From: Chloroflexota bacterium
Lineage (GTDB): Bacteria > Chloroflexota > Limnocylindria > Limnocylindrales > CSP1-4
Reading direction: 5' to 3'
DNA: 5,205 bases
Assembly: GCA_030271555.1 (NCBI GenBank)
Contig: JARXKQ010000111.1
Coordinates: 1-5,205 of the forward strand
Below are positions 1-4,933 of the stretch, piece after piece (position 1 is the stretch's first letter; every line of letters begins with the position of its first letter). The notes beneath the pieces are model-generated. The model had not been told where the DNA came from. It saw only the letters and a program-made list of their open reading frames with translations, and ran no database searches. A program made the position numbers and the translations under genes.

Positions 1-375
1 CAGCTGCAGCCGACCCAAGAGCCACACCTCCGCTTCGCCCGCGGGCTGACGACGGTTGCGCGCGAAACGCGGGTCGGTCAGGTCGGCGCCGCCGATTTCG
101 ATGCCTACTTCCGCCGCGCCGATAGCTGACTTCTTGGCCTCGAACTCGATCTCGCCGCGGCTTGCCAGATCCAGCAGCGCGGCTGAGAAGGATTGCCGGA
201 GCGGCGCGCGGTCGATGTGCGCGGCCAGGGCCGGGGTGACGCCCTCAGGTGGGGCGGACAGCAGGATGGACGGATCGTCGAGCGATCTCCCCGCTGTGGC
301 GGCGCGCCACCGGATGAGCGCCATGGGCCCCACGATCAGCGCGAATCCGAGCAGGGTCCAAACGAGGAGCGTCAC
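1..375 (-). CDS. DUF2207-like membrane protein, N-terminal part (runs off the window)
   Basis: Reading from GTG at 375-373, 125 codons stay open to the window edge; the C-terminus is missing. Residues 2-21 (TLLVWTLLGFALIVGPMALI) form one membrane helix followed by RWR, so the rest should face the cytoplasm. Residues about 35-85 carry the pattern SAPPEGVTPALAAHID...FSAALLDLASRGEIEFE. It resembles the cytoplasmic part of DUF2207 proteins, where PPE.xxPA is followed by a helix ending LLDLAxRG. The function of that family is unknown. Most DUF2207 proteins have a signal peptide and an extracytoplasmic domain before this helix; here an in-frame TAG four codons upstream of the GTG rules out a longer form. 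No good Shine-Dalgarno sequence is seen. The gene lies 66 nt downstream of the lipoprotein stop on the same strand and may be cotranscribed. Family assignment is by eye. Confidence 0.68.
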   Translation of the reverse strand, partial: MTLLVWTLLGFALIVGPMALIRWRAATAGRSLDDPSILLSAPPEGVTPALAAHIDRAPLRQSFSAALLDLASRGEIEFEAKKSAIGAAEVGIEIGGADLTDPRFARNRRQPAGEAEVWLLGRLQL

Positions 376-441
376 GACGCTTTGAGTCTACTCACCCGGG
401 TGCGCACTGGAGCTCGTCGCCGCGCTGGCGATCAGCCTCGA

Positions 442-1122
442 TCAGTTCGCCTGAAGGTGCTCCTCGATCCAGGAGAAATCCGATCCCGAGCTCCCTGCGG
501 GGATCAGGTCCGTGTGGCTGTCGAACGATCCATGGACGAGGGTCCCGGCAAAGGGCCACGCGATCGGATACTCCGGGAGATCCCCAAGGCACATCAAGTC
601 CTCGGGGATTCCTGGTCCCTCGGACGTCGCGGGCGTCAAGACGATCGTGACACTCGAATCTGCCTGCGCCTGCCAGGTGCCGGACACCGCCACGTCCCAG
701 GCCACGTCGCCGGTGGTCCACTCCCTGGCGCATCCCTCGCCAACGAACTTATAGTCCTTGCGGTAGACGTAGCTCGCAGTCCCGGTCAGTGTGCCATCCG
801 CCCCGCCGATCGCGGTGACCGTGCCCGTCTGATGGATGACGGTGTGGATCACGTGCGCGCCATCGTTGTTGGTTACGTCGGAAGATGACTCGAACGTTCC
901 GCTGATCTGGATCGAGCTGGTCGAGAGTGACCCGGGCGCAGTCGGGGATGAGTTGGGCGTGCTGGGGGCGGTTGGCCCGCTCGTGGGGCTGGTGGCCGCG
1001 GTCGGGGCCACAATAGGACTGGCAGTCCCGCTCGGGGCCGATGCGCACCCCCCGCCGATCGCGCCGATGACCATCGCCAGGGCCAACCCGCGCGAACGAT
1101 ATGTGGGCCGTGAGATGCGCAT
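442..1122 (-). CDS. Putative lipoprotein of unknown function
   Basis: The 226-residue product starts with a basic n-region (RISRPTYRSR) and a hydrophobic stretch at 12-25. It then reaches AIGGG followed by Cys26, a loose lipobox with Gly rather than Leu/Ala at the usual places, so lipidation is likely but not certain. Residues 27-70 are a low-complexity Ser/Thr/Pro/Ala linker typical of surface lipoproteins of high-GC bacteria. The rest (about 71-226) alternates short beta-like stretches such as IQISGTFESS, GTVTAI, GTLTGTASYVY and WDVAVSGTW, suggesting a small beta-rich outside domain. Cys131 and Cys178 could form a disulfide. I do not recognise the family. ATG 1122 is preferred because it gives the signal peptide; no clear Shine-Dalgarno precedes it. 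The 66 nt to the next minus-strand gene hold only a weak 5-bp stem (417-421/427-431), so read-through into the DUF2207-like gene is possible. Confidence 0.72.
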   Translation of the reverse strand: MRISRPTYRSRGLALAMVIGAIGGGCASAPSGTASPIVAPTAATSPTSGPTAPSTPNSSPTAPGSLSTSSIQISGTFESSSDVTNNDGAHVIHTVIHQTGTVTAIGGADGTLTGTASYVYRKDYKFVGEGCAREWTTGDVAWDVAVSGTWQAQADSSVTIVLTPATSEGPGIPEDLMCLGDLPEYPIAWPFAGTLVHGSFDSHTDLIPAGSSGSDFSWIEEHLQAN

Positions 1123-1187
1123 TTGTGGGCCGACGATACAACCCGCGCGCCCCTGAGGCTACGGCGCCTAGACTCCACCCACAAAGT

Positions 1188-1192
1188 GAGGT
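1188..1192 (+). promoter_or_regulatory. Ribosome-binding site of the VOC gene
   Basis: GAGGT sits 5 nt before the ATG at 1198 and matches the core of the Shine-Dalgarno consensus. It is the clearest such site in the window and fixes this start. The 75-bp divergent spacer (1123-1197) shows no convincing -35 element for either direction; TAGACT at 1169-1174 is a possible -10 for the plus strand only. Confidence 0.65.
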
Positions 1193-1197
1193 AACCA

Positions 1198-1593
1198 ATG
1201 CTGCGAGTTCGATCCGCGTTCGCCAGTTTCTCGACTGACGACATCCACAAGGCCAAGCGCTTCTATGGCGAGAAGTTGGGCTTGGAAGTCCGCGACACGC
1301 CCATGGGCATGCTCGAGATCGTCCTGGGCGCGGACCAGCACGCATCGATCTACCCCAAGCCCAACCACGAGCCGGCGTCCTACACCGTCCTCAACTTCAT
1401 GGTGCCCAACATCGAAGAGGCGGTCGACGACCTAAAGGCCATGGGCGTCCACATGGAGCACTACCCGGCCAGCCCGCAGATGAAGCAGGACGAGAAGGGC
1501 ATCGCGCGCGACCCGCAGGGTCCGGCGATTGCCTGGTTCAAGGACAACGCCGGCAACATCCTTTCGATCATCGAAGACCCCGCGCTGGAGTAG
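1198..1593 (+). CDS. VOC-family (glyoxalase/bleomycin resistance fold) protein
   Basis: This complete 131-residue protein has the usual length of a single-chain VOC protein. It holds two beta-alpha-beta-beta-beta modules. Module 1 begins near residue 5 with the helix DDIHKAKRFYGEKLGLEV (14-31). Module 2 begins VLNFMVPNIEEAVDDLKAMGV (64-84) and ends with GIARDPQGPAIAWFKDNAGNILSIIE (101-126). The DEKGIAR...AWFKDxAGNILS ending is common in VOC proteins annotated as lyases or dioxygenases of unknown substrate. By eye against glyoxalase I, the four metal-ligand positions appear to hold Phe8, a non-acidic residue, Val64 and Ser122. Classical metal-dependent glyoxalase activity is therefore unlikely, and the substrate cannot be named. 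The gene has a good GAGGT site and stands alone, divergent from the lipoprotein gene. Confidence 0.9.
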   Translation: MLRVRSAFASFSTDDIHKAKRFYGEKLGLEVRDTPMGMLEIVLGADQHASIYPKPNHEPASYTVLNFMVPNIEEAVDDLKAMGVHMEHYPASPQMKQDEKGIARDPQGPAIAWFKDNAGNILSIIEDPALE

Positions 1594-1600
1594 TCCACTG

Positions 1601-1617
1601 GCCGCCCAAGTGGCGGC
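1601..1617 (+). terminator. Hairpin just after the VOC stop, possible terminator
   Basis: GCCGCC (1601-1606) and GGCGGC (1612-1617) pair perfectly around the 5-nt loop CAAGT, starting 8 nt after the VOC stop codon. There is no T-run after it, so it is not a canonical intrinsic terminator. In GC-rich genomes such stems are often the only visible 3' end signal. Chance occurrence is quite possible. Confidence 0.3.
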
Positions 1618-1687
1618 GATTGGCAATGCAGTCCGCGCCAAGAGTGCGGTAAGTGCCGCTGGGCAGAATAGGTCGACCGAGGGGATA

Positions 1688-1713
1688 TCCTTACAGAAAG
1701 CCATCTGTAAGGA
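1688..1713 (+). promoter_or_regulatory. Perfect 10-bp inverted repeat at the vapB start: candidate operator / RBS hairpin
   Basis: TCCTTACAGA (1688-1697) and TCTGTAAGGA (1704-1713) are exact reverse complements separated by 6 nt (AAGCCA). The element lies 14 nt before the vapB ATG. Antitoxins with an AbrB fold bind inverted repeats in their own promoters, so this is the natural candidate operator for VapB/VapBC autorepression. The right arm also contains most of the AAGGAG ribosome-binding site (1709-1714), so the same bases in RNA could fold and mask translation initiation. No convincing -35/-10 pair was found upstream; TATCCT (1686-1691) overlaps the left arm. An 8-bp palindrome GGTCGACC lies just upstream at 1671-1678. 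The repeat is seen directly; its role is inferred. Confidence 0.6.
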
Positions 1714-1727
1714 GTCGGTAGGGAACC

Positions 1728-1988
1728 ATGGAAGTGTCGGCGCGGATGACAACCAAGGGCCAGGTGACCATTCCCAAGTCGGTCCGCAGGGCGCTGCAGC
1801 TCAAGGAAGGCGATGCGGTGGTCTTCAGGGTCGAAGGCGACCGGGCCGTCCTCGCGCGCACGCCTGACCTCCTGGAGCTCGCAGGATCAATCGATGTGCC
1901 GGCTGAGGTGGCGGCCATGAGCTGGCCCAACATCAGGGGCGAGGCGTATCGGCGCCAATGGCTCGCCAAAGAGCGTCACAGCAGTTGA
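1728..1988 (+). CDS. vapB: Antitoxin, AbrB/SpoVT (MazE-like) swapped-hairpin family
   Basis: The 86-residue protein has an N-terminal AbrB-type DNA-binding domain at about residues 6-48. It contains the signature RMTTKGQVTIPKSVRRALQL, followed by KEGDAVVFRVEGDRAVLARTPD. Such domains dimerise into a swapped beta-barrel that binds inverted repeats. The C-terminal part (about 49-86), with SWPNIRGEAYRRQWLAKE, should be the flexible segment that covers the VapC active site. ATG 1728 is chosen because MEVSARMTTKGQ matches the usual family N-terminus and AAGGAG (1709-1714) precedes it, though 13 nt away; TAGGGA (1719-1724) is nearer. ATG 1746 is an alternative that would begin at MTTKGQ. It is followed directly by the PIN toxin gene, with a 4-nt overlap if the toxin starts at TTG 1985. 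Autoregulation through the inverted repeat at 1688-1713 is likely. Confidence 0.9.
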   Translation: MEVSARMTTKGQVTIPKSVRRALQLKEGDAVVFRVEGDRAVLARTPDLLELAGSIDVPAEVAAMSWPNIRGEAYRRQWLAKERHSS

Positions 1989-2380
1989 CGGCGCTTATCG
2001 ACACCAACGTGCTGGTGCGTCATCTCACTGGACAACCAGCAGCCCAAGCGGCGGCGGCCACGCGCTTCCTGGCGCAGGAAGCGGAGTTGATCCTCGAAGA
2101 CCTGGTCTTCGCGGAGGTGGCCTACGTGCTCGCATCCGTCTACGGGGCGAGCGCTGCTGATGTCGCAGCAAGCCTGCGAGCGATCCTCGCCTTTCCTTCG
2201 ATTCGGGTTCGCGATGCGGACCTGCTTCAGCGGTCGGTCGAGGTCTTCGAGTTGCGCAAGGTGGGCTTCACGGATGCTTACCTGATTGCCGCCGCCGAAC
2301 GCAGCGGGGTAGGGGTGATTGCGTCCTTCGATCGTCAGATCGATCGCGTAACTACCGTGCGGCGCCTCGAGCCCGCCTGA
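1985..2380 (+). CDS. vapC: VapC-type PIN-domain ribonuclease toxin
   Basis: From TTG 1985 the product is 131 residues, the normal size of a VapC toxin. The PIN-domain acidic residues are all present: Asp6 in TALIDTNVLVRHL, Glu44 in VFAEVAYVL, Asp97 in FTDAYLIAAAE and Asp116 in ASFDRQID. They bind Mg2+/Mn2+ for single-stranded RNA cleavage; known VapCs cut tRNA or rRNA, and the target here cannot be told. I prefer TTG 1985 because it shares TTGA with the vapB stop (1986-1988), giving translational coupling, and because homologues usually begin two or three residues before the LIDTN strand. The alternative ATG 1958 would add nine residues (MARQRASQQ) and a 31-nt overlap. The toxin looks intact, so the module is probably active. 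Confidence 0.9.
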   Translation: MTALIDTNVLVRHLTGQPAAQAAAATRFLAQEAELILEDLVFAEVAYVLASVYGASAADVAASLRAILAFPSIRVRDADLLQRSVEVFELRKVGFTDAYLIAAAERSGVGVIASFDRQIDRVTTVRRLEPA

Positions 2381-2390
2381 GGGTCCGGAA

Positions 2391-2416
2391 TTGACGCTTT
2401 GACGTCATAACGCTAA
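2391..2416 (+). promoter_or_regulatory. Interrupted dyad centred on TGACGTCA inside the promoter: candidate antitoxin operator
   Basis: TGACGTCA (2400-2407) is a perfect 8-bp palindrome in the -35/-10 spacer. Extending outward from its centre, 9 of 13 base pairs match over 2391-2416, including CG/CG and TT/AA outer blocks. TTGACG also occurs twice as a direct repeat (2391-2396 and 2399-2404). Ribbon-helix-helix antitoxins bind short palindromic or repeated sites that cover their own promoter, and a protein bound here would block RNA polymerase. Symmetry is seen; binding is inferred. Confidence 0.45.
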
Positions 2417-2419
2417 AGT
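2391..2419 (+). promoter_or_regulatory. Promoter of the second toxin-antitoxin operon
   Basis: TTGACG (-35, 2391-2396) and TAAAGT (-10, 2414-2419) are separated by exactly 17 bp, a close fit to a housekeeping sigma-70 promoter. It starts 10 nt after the vapC stop, so the second module has its own start of transcription. The expected transcription start is about 6-7 nt beyond the -10, at or beside the two consecutive ATG codons (2423 and 2426), implying a leaderless or nearly leaderless mRNA. No Shine-Dalgarno sequence is present. This is the best promoter match in the window. Confidence 0.65.
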
Positions 2420-2422
2420 GCC

Positions 2423-2650
2423 ATGATGGCGAAGAGAGCGACGGTCTATTTCGAAGAGGACATTCACAAGGCGCTGCGGCTGAAGGCTGCGGAGACAGAC
2501 ACGAACATCTCCCAGTACGTCAACAACGCCGTTCGTGAGGCCCTGGCCGACGACGAAGAGGACCTCGCTGCATTTCGCGAGCGAGCCGACGAGCCAACAC
2601 GCCCATTCGAGGAGTACCTGGCCGAGCTGAAGCAGCGTGGCGAACTATAG
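2423..2650 (+). CDS. Ribbon-helix-helix antitoxin (CopG/RelB-like)
   Basis: This 75-residue acidic protein has a ribbon-helix-helix DNA-binding unit at about 5-43. It consists of a short strand (RATVYFEED), helix A (IHKALRLKAAETD), a turn with NIS, and helix B (QYVNNAVREALADD). A charged tail follows, ending FEEYLAELKQRGEL (about 62-75), which is the kind of C-terminal helix that wraps RelE-type toxins. The neighbour confirms the role: the RelE/ParE-like toxin overlaps its last 14 nt. Two ATG codons lie in tandem (2423, 2426). The position of the promoter -10 (2414-2419) suggests that the mRNA begins at one of them, so translation may be leaderless and the second ATG may be the real start. 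It would repress its own promoter through the dyad at 2391-2416. Confidence 0.88.
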   Translation: MMAKRATVYFEEDIHKALRLKAAETDTNISQYVNNAVREALADDEEDLAAFRERADEPTRPFEEYLAELKQRGEL

Positions 2651-2894
2651 GGTCGACATCGCGCGCGCAGCAGAGAAGGAGCTCGACGAGCTACCGACCA
2701 AGGATCGGGACCGCATCAACGTCCGCATCAGCGCCCTCGCCAGCGATCCCCGTCCGTACGGCTACGAGCAGTTAAGCGGCGAGAAGAAGTATCGGCTCCG
2801 CCAGGGCGACTTCCGCATCGTCTACGGCATCGATGACGCGCAGTCGGTCGTTACCGTGATCAAGATTGGTCATCGCCGCGACGTCTACCGGTGA
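2637..2894 (+). CDS. RelE/ParE-superfamily toxin
   Basis: The 85-residue basic protein has full family length. It shows the RelE/ParE order: strand YRVDIARAA (4-12), helices with EKELDELPTKDRDRINVRISALASDP (13-38), then the beta-sheet core YRLRQGDFRIVYGID (52-66) and VTVIKIGHRRDVYR (72-85). Lys50/Lys51, Arg53, Arg60, Arg80/Arg81 and Tyr84 are the basic/aromatic residues that in RelE-type toxins contact and cleave ribosome-bound mRNA. These residues suggest an mRNA interferase rather than a gyrase-poisoning ParE, but that choice is inference. GTG 2637 is the start, overlapping the antitoxin by 14 nt; no good ribosome-binding site is seen, so translation probably depends on the upstream gene. 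Its stop overlaps the next gene's GTG (GTGA, 2891-2894). Confidence 0.9.
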   Translation: MANYRVDIARAAEKELDELPTKDRDRINVRISALASDPRPYGYEQLSGEKKYRLRQGDFRIVYGIDDAQSVVTVIKIGHRRDVYR

Positions 2895-3940
2895 TCAAGC
2901 TCGACGACATAGCCACGCTGCGGCTGCGCAACCAGCGGCTGGGGCTGGCGGTGCCTAAGTTCGACACGCCTGAAGAGGTGGTCGGCTGGATGGGTGCCGT
3001 GCAGTCGCAGGAGTACGCGCTGGCGAAGTGGTCTGTGGGTCAAAGGCTGGCTCAGGCGTCACAGTCGGCGGTCGAATCGGCCATCGCCAGCGGCGCCATT
3101 CTGCGCACGCACATCCTCCGGCCCACGTGGCACTTCGTCTTGCCGCGCGACATCAGATGGATCACGCGGCTGACGGCGCCGCGTTGGGCGCAGGTCCTCA
3201 CGCGGCGCAACATGCAGCTGGGCCTTGAGCCGCGCGACGTGGAGCGGGCGCTCGACCTCATCCGCGGGGCACTCGCCGGCGGCAAACACCTGACGCGGCC
3301 CGAACTCGGGGCGGCGCTCGCGCGCGGCGGCATTGACCCGGCCGGTCAACGCCTGGCGTTCCTCGTCATGGCGGCCGAGACCTCGCTGCTTGTCGCGAGT
3401 GGCCCGGGCCAAACATACGCGCTCCTCCCGGAGGATGCCGCCGCTCCCTTCGATCGCGACGCGTCCCTGGCAGAGCTGACGCTGCGCTACTTCACGTCGC
3501 ACGGGCCGGCGACGATCCGCGACTTTGTCTGGTGGTCGTCGCTCACCGTCGCTGACGCGCGGCGCGGAATTGCCGCGAACCTCACCCTGGAGAGACTGAC
3601 CGTTGATGGCACCGACTACTACTGGGCGGGCGATACCTCCGACGGACCGGATGACGACCCGCCTACCGCGCACCTCCTGCAGGGCTTCGACGAGTACATC
3701 GTCGGCTACGCCTCACCCCGGGAGCCGATCAACCTTGGCGGCCACGGCCCACACACGGCTTTGAACACGCCGTCCTGGTTGAACGCGTTCATCATCGACG
3801 GCCAACTCTGTGGCTGGTGGCGTCGCGTGCCCGGGAAAGGAGACCTCCGCGTGGAAACCAGACCGCTGCGCGACCTGAGCAAGAAGGAAGAGTCGGCCCT
3901 CCAGGAGGCGGTCGACCGCTATTCAACCTTCACCCATTAA
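2891..3940 (+). CDS. Winged-helix (HTH_42/AlkZ-family) protein, putative DNA glycosylase
   Basis: This 349-residue protein matches the HTH_42 (YcaQ/AlkZ) superfamily by pattern. The N-terminus DDIATLRLRNQRL is followed by GWMGAVQSQEYALAKWSVGQR (32-52), whose Gln38-Ser-Gln40 corresponds to the catalytic QxQ motif of AlkZ-type alkylpurine glycosylases. Next come RPTWHFV (77-83, the equivalent of the usual RGTLHLV) and the central RYFTSHGPATIRDFVWWSSL winged-helix segment. Near the end are LLQGFDEYIVGY and a final IIDGQLCGWWRR strand pair. Known members remove bulky alkylated bases or unhook interstrand crosslinks in DNA, and some protect producers of DNA-alkylating antibiotics; substrate here is unknown. 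The GTG start shares GTGA with the toxin stop and has no ribosome-binding site of its own, so it is probably translated by coupling to the toxin gene. Family confidence is high; catalytic activity is inferred from QSQ. Confidence 0.85.
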   Translation: MIKLDDIATLRLRNQRLGLAVPKFDTPEEVVGWMGAVQSQEYALAKWSVGQRLAQASQSAVESAIASGAILRTHILRPTWHFVLPRDIRWITRLTAPRWAQVLTRRNMQLGLEPRDVERALDLIRGALAGGKHLTRPELGAALARGGIDPAGQRLAFLVMAAETSLLVASGPGQTYALLPEDAAAPFDRDASLAELTLRYFTSHGPATIRDFVWWSSLTVADARRGIAANLTLERLTVDGTDYYWAGDTSDGPDDDPPTAHLLQGFDEYIVGYASPREPINLGGHGPHTALNTPSWLNAFIIDGQLCGWWRRVPGKGDLRVETRPLRDLSKKEESALQEAVDRYSTFTH

Positions 3941-3950
3941 CCTGCCGCTC

Positions 3951-4328
3951 ATGGCCGACGATGACGTCAAGATCCTGGTGCTACGCGAGATAGCCGCCGG
4001 GTTCGACACACATGACCTGGACCGGATCATGGCCCACTTCACTGACGACTGCGTGTTCGAGGCGCCGCGCGGCCCGGAGACTTTCGGGCGGCGTGTCGAG
4101 GGTTGGGCAGCCGTTCGCGCCGCGTTCGCCGACCGCTTCGCGGGCATCCCGGACGTCCGCTACACCGACGACAGCCACTTTGTCGCGACAGATCGGGGCG
4201 TGTCCGAATGGCTGCTGAGCGGCACGACCGTCGACGGGACGCGCATCGAAGTGCGCGGCTGCGACATCTGGACCTTCCGCGGCGACAAGGTCGCGCTCAA
4301 GAACTCGTTCTGGAAGATCCGCGCCTAG
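3951..4328 (+). CDS. NTF2-like / SnoaL-like small protein
   Basis: The complete 125-residue protein has the cone-shaped NTF2-like pattern. A first helix (VKILVLREIAAGFDTHDLDRIMAHFTDDCVFE, 6-37) is followed by a segment with EGWAAVRAAFADRFAGIPDVRYTDD (50-74). Then come a sheet (FVATDRGVSEWLLSGTTVDGTRIEVRGCDIWTFRGDKV) and a C-terminal NSFWKIR. FTDDCVFEAPRGPE and RGCDIWTFRGDKVxxKxSFWKI are typical of uncharacterised SnoaL-like proteins. These may be small-molecule isomerases, hydrolases or binding proteins, so no reaction can be assigned. It begins 10 nt after the AlkZ-like gene on the same strand without a clear ribosome-binding site, and is the last gene of the run that starts at 2423. Its TAG stop (4326-4328) overlaps the stop of the convergent nuclease gene. 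Confidence 0.85.
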   Translation: MADDDVKILVLREIAAGFDTHDLDRIMAHFTDDCVFEAPRGPETFGRRVEGWAAVRAAFADRFAGIPDVRYTDDSHFVATDRGVSEWLLSGTTVDGTRIEVRGCDIWTFRGDKVALKNSFWKIRA

Positions 4329-4918
4329 TTCGACCAGATGCCCAGGCCTGCCTCGCGGGCGTTGCTTTCGGCCTGCTGGAGTGCCTTCTGCCAGTACGTG
4401 TCCGGCGGGTAGCGCTTGACGTCAGCCATACCCTCTTTGGCTAGCTCGAGATTGACCATCACCCAGCCGATTGGGCCTGGGCCAGTCGGCAGCCAGACGT
4501 AGCGGAGCAGTCGGCCGAACTGGTCGGTGTCGGACGTGTCCTTCTCCAGGATGACCCGCTCGCCTTCGACCAGATCCGCGTTGGCCTGGGTCGCCTCCGG
4601 GCCGAGCGGCTCGCCGGGGTTGGTGTCGTGCGCGATCTCCGGGGCATCGATGCCGATGTAGCGGACGCGGTACTCCTGGCCGCCGATCTCGACGTGGATG
4701 GTGTCGCCGTCAACGATGTACGTGACGGTCGCCTCTTGGGTCTCGCCGTGCGGCTGGAATGGCGGTGGTGTCGGGTCGAAGGGAGGCGCGAATGTCAGGG
4801 TCGGCGTTGGCGCGGCGCCGGGAGTCGTACTTATGGGCGTCGCGCTGGGCACAACGACCGCTTGGCAGGCAACGAGCAGCGCGGCCGCCAGCAGGCCAAA
4901 TAGCCCTGTCACGCTCAT
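4325..4918 (-). CDS. Secreted lipoprotein with staphylococcal nuclease (thermonuclease) domain
   Basis: From ATG 4918 the product is 197 residues. A hydrophobic signal (VTGLFGLLAAALLVA) ends in a good lipobox LVAC with Cys18. A Pro/Thr/Ala linker runs to about residue 60, then a complete SNase (OB-fold) domain fills about 62-197. The SNase active-site residues are present: Asp70 and Asp72 in DGDT, Arg86, Asp91 and Glu94 in RYIGIDAPE, and Arg136 in TDQFGRLLRY. The domain ends in the family's usual GLGIWSN. Ala92 replaces the Thr of S. aureus nuclease, which binds Ca2+ through its backbone, so this should be harmless. It should be a Ca2+-dependent, outward-facing membrane-anchored nuclease that degrades DNA/RNA, perhaps for nutrients. 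An upstream ATG at 5107 extends the frame by 63 residues of low-quality sequence with no signal peptide at its start; I reject it because the lipoprotein signal begins at 4918. The gene is convergent with the NTF2-like gene, overlapping by 4 nt. Confidence 0.9.
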   Translation of the reverse strand: MSVTGLFGLLAAALLVACQAVVVPSATPISTTPGAAPTPTLTFAPPFDPTPPPFQPHGETQEATVTYIVDGDTIHVEIGGQEYRVRYIGIDAPEIAHDTNPGEPLGPEATQANADLVEGERVILEKDTSDTDQFGRLLRYVWLPTGPGPIGWVMVNLELAKEGMADVKRYPPDTYWQKALQQAESNAREAGLGIWSN

Positions 4919-4933
4919 TTCCCCGGAGACTAA

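Noticed and set aside
417..431. TCGCC-gcgct-GGCGA stem between the lipoprotein and DUF2207-like genes
   Set aside because: A 5-bp stem without a T-run is expected by chance at this GC content; too weak to call a terminator.
193..888. Long plus-strand open frame opposite the DUF2207-like and lipoprotein genes
   Set aside because: It is Arg/Gly/Asp/His-rich, has no domain pattern, and is a shadow of the two minus-strand genes in GC-rich DNA.
1169..1174. TAGACT as a -10 for the VOC gene (a similar TAGACT lies on the minus strand at 385-390 before the DUF2207-like gene)
   Set aside because: Neither copy has a recognisable -35 at 16-18 bp, and a 6-bp match alone is not evidence.
749..1345. Minus-strand 198-codon frame spanning the divergent spacer
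   Set aside because: It overlaps two supported genes, and its sequence is an out-of-frame translation of the lipoprotein Ser/Thr/Pro linker.
3059..3673. Minus-strand 204-codon open frame inside the AlkZ-like gene
   Set aside because: It is an Arg/Ala-rich antisense shadow of a gene with clear family motifs; there is no ribosome-binding site or domain.
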